Origin: Novosphingobium sp.
GTDB taxonomy: Bacteria > Pseudomonadota > Alphaproteobacteria > Sphingomonadales > Sphingomonadaceae
Assembly (NCBI GenBank): GCA_020853995.1
Contig: JADYXV010000190.1
Coordinates: 1 to 5,455, forward strand
Direction of reading: 5' to 3'
Length of the DNA stretch: 5,455 bases
Under the pieces are notes generated by a model. The model made no database searches, was not told the origin of the DNA, and was given only the letters and a program-made list of their open reading frames with translations. The stretch's first letter is position 1, and each line of letters starts with the position of its first letter. Both the position numbers and the translations under genes were made by a program. Shown piece by piece: positions 5,443-5,455 of this stretch.

Positions 5443-5455
5443 AGCGGCCCTGCAA

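Noticed and set aside
1..5455. CRISPR array, tRNA or rRNA gene, insertion sequence, riboswitch
   Set aside because: No regularly spaced repeats, tRNA-like cloverleaf, ribosomal RNA stretch, transposase frame or RFN-type element was seen on reading both strands.

Overview
The window looks like a piece of a high-GC alphaproteobacterial chromosome, most likely a sphingomonad (Novosphingobium/Sphingobium type). This rests on a LigM/DesA-type tetrahydrofolate-dependent aromatic O-demethylase next to a MetF-like reductase, an arrangement I know from Sphingobium sp. SYK-6, and on GC-rich palindromic intergenic repeats of a kind I recall from sphingomonad genomes. The taxonomic call is inference from gene content, not a database result.

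Layout. The plus-strand block (1-2321) holds the C-terminal part of the O-demethylase (cut by the window edge), a 133-base intergenic stretch containing two palindromic repeats in opposite orientation, a complete MetF-like 5,10-methylenetetrahydrofolate reductase, and an alpha/beta hydrolase whose start codon overlaps the metF stop (ATGA). The minus-strand block (2498-5434) reads from right to left: a YgjP/DUF45-type zinc metallopeptidase, a 163-residue single-pass membrane protein with a charged, probably helical tail, ribD (overlapping the previous gene by ATGA), and riboflavin synthase (12 bases after ribD). The two blocks converge on a 176-base spacer (2322-2497) with three palindromes and no gene.

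How the genes work together. The demethylase moves a methyl group from methoxylated aromatic acids of lignin origin (vanillate, 3-O-methylgallate or syringate) onto tetrahydrofolate. The MetF-like enzyme can return the resulting 5-methyl-tetrahydrofolate to the C1 pool as the 5,10-methylene form. The hydrolase is probably co-translated with metF, but its substrate is unknown. On the other strand RibD carries out the second and third steps of riboflavin synthesis and riboflavin synthase the last one. The peptidase and the membrane protein share the transcription unit but have no evident biochemical link to flavin synthesis.

No clearly undescribed system stands out. The points most worth a second look are the inverted repeat pair between the demethylase and metF, the small membrane protein coupled to ribD, the compact RibD reductase domain, and the uncharacterised hydrolase attached to the C1 module.
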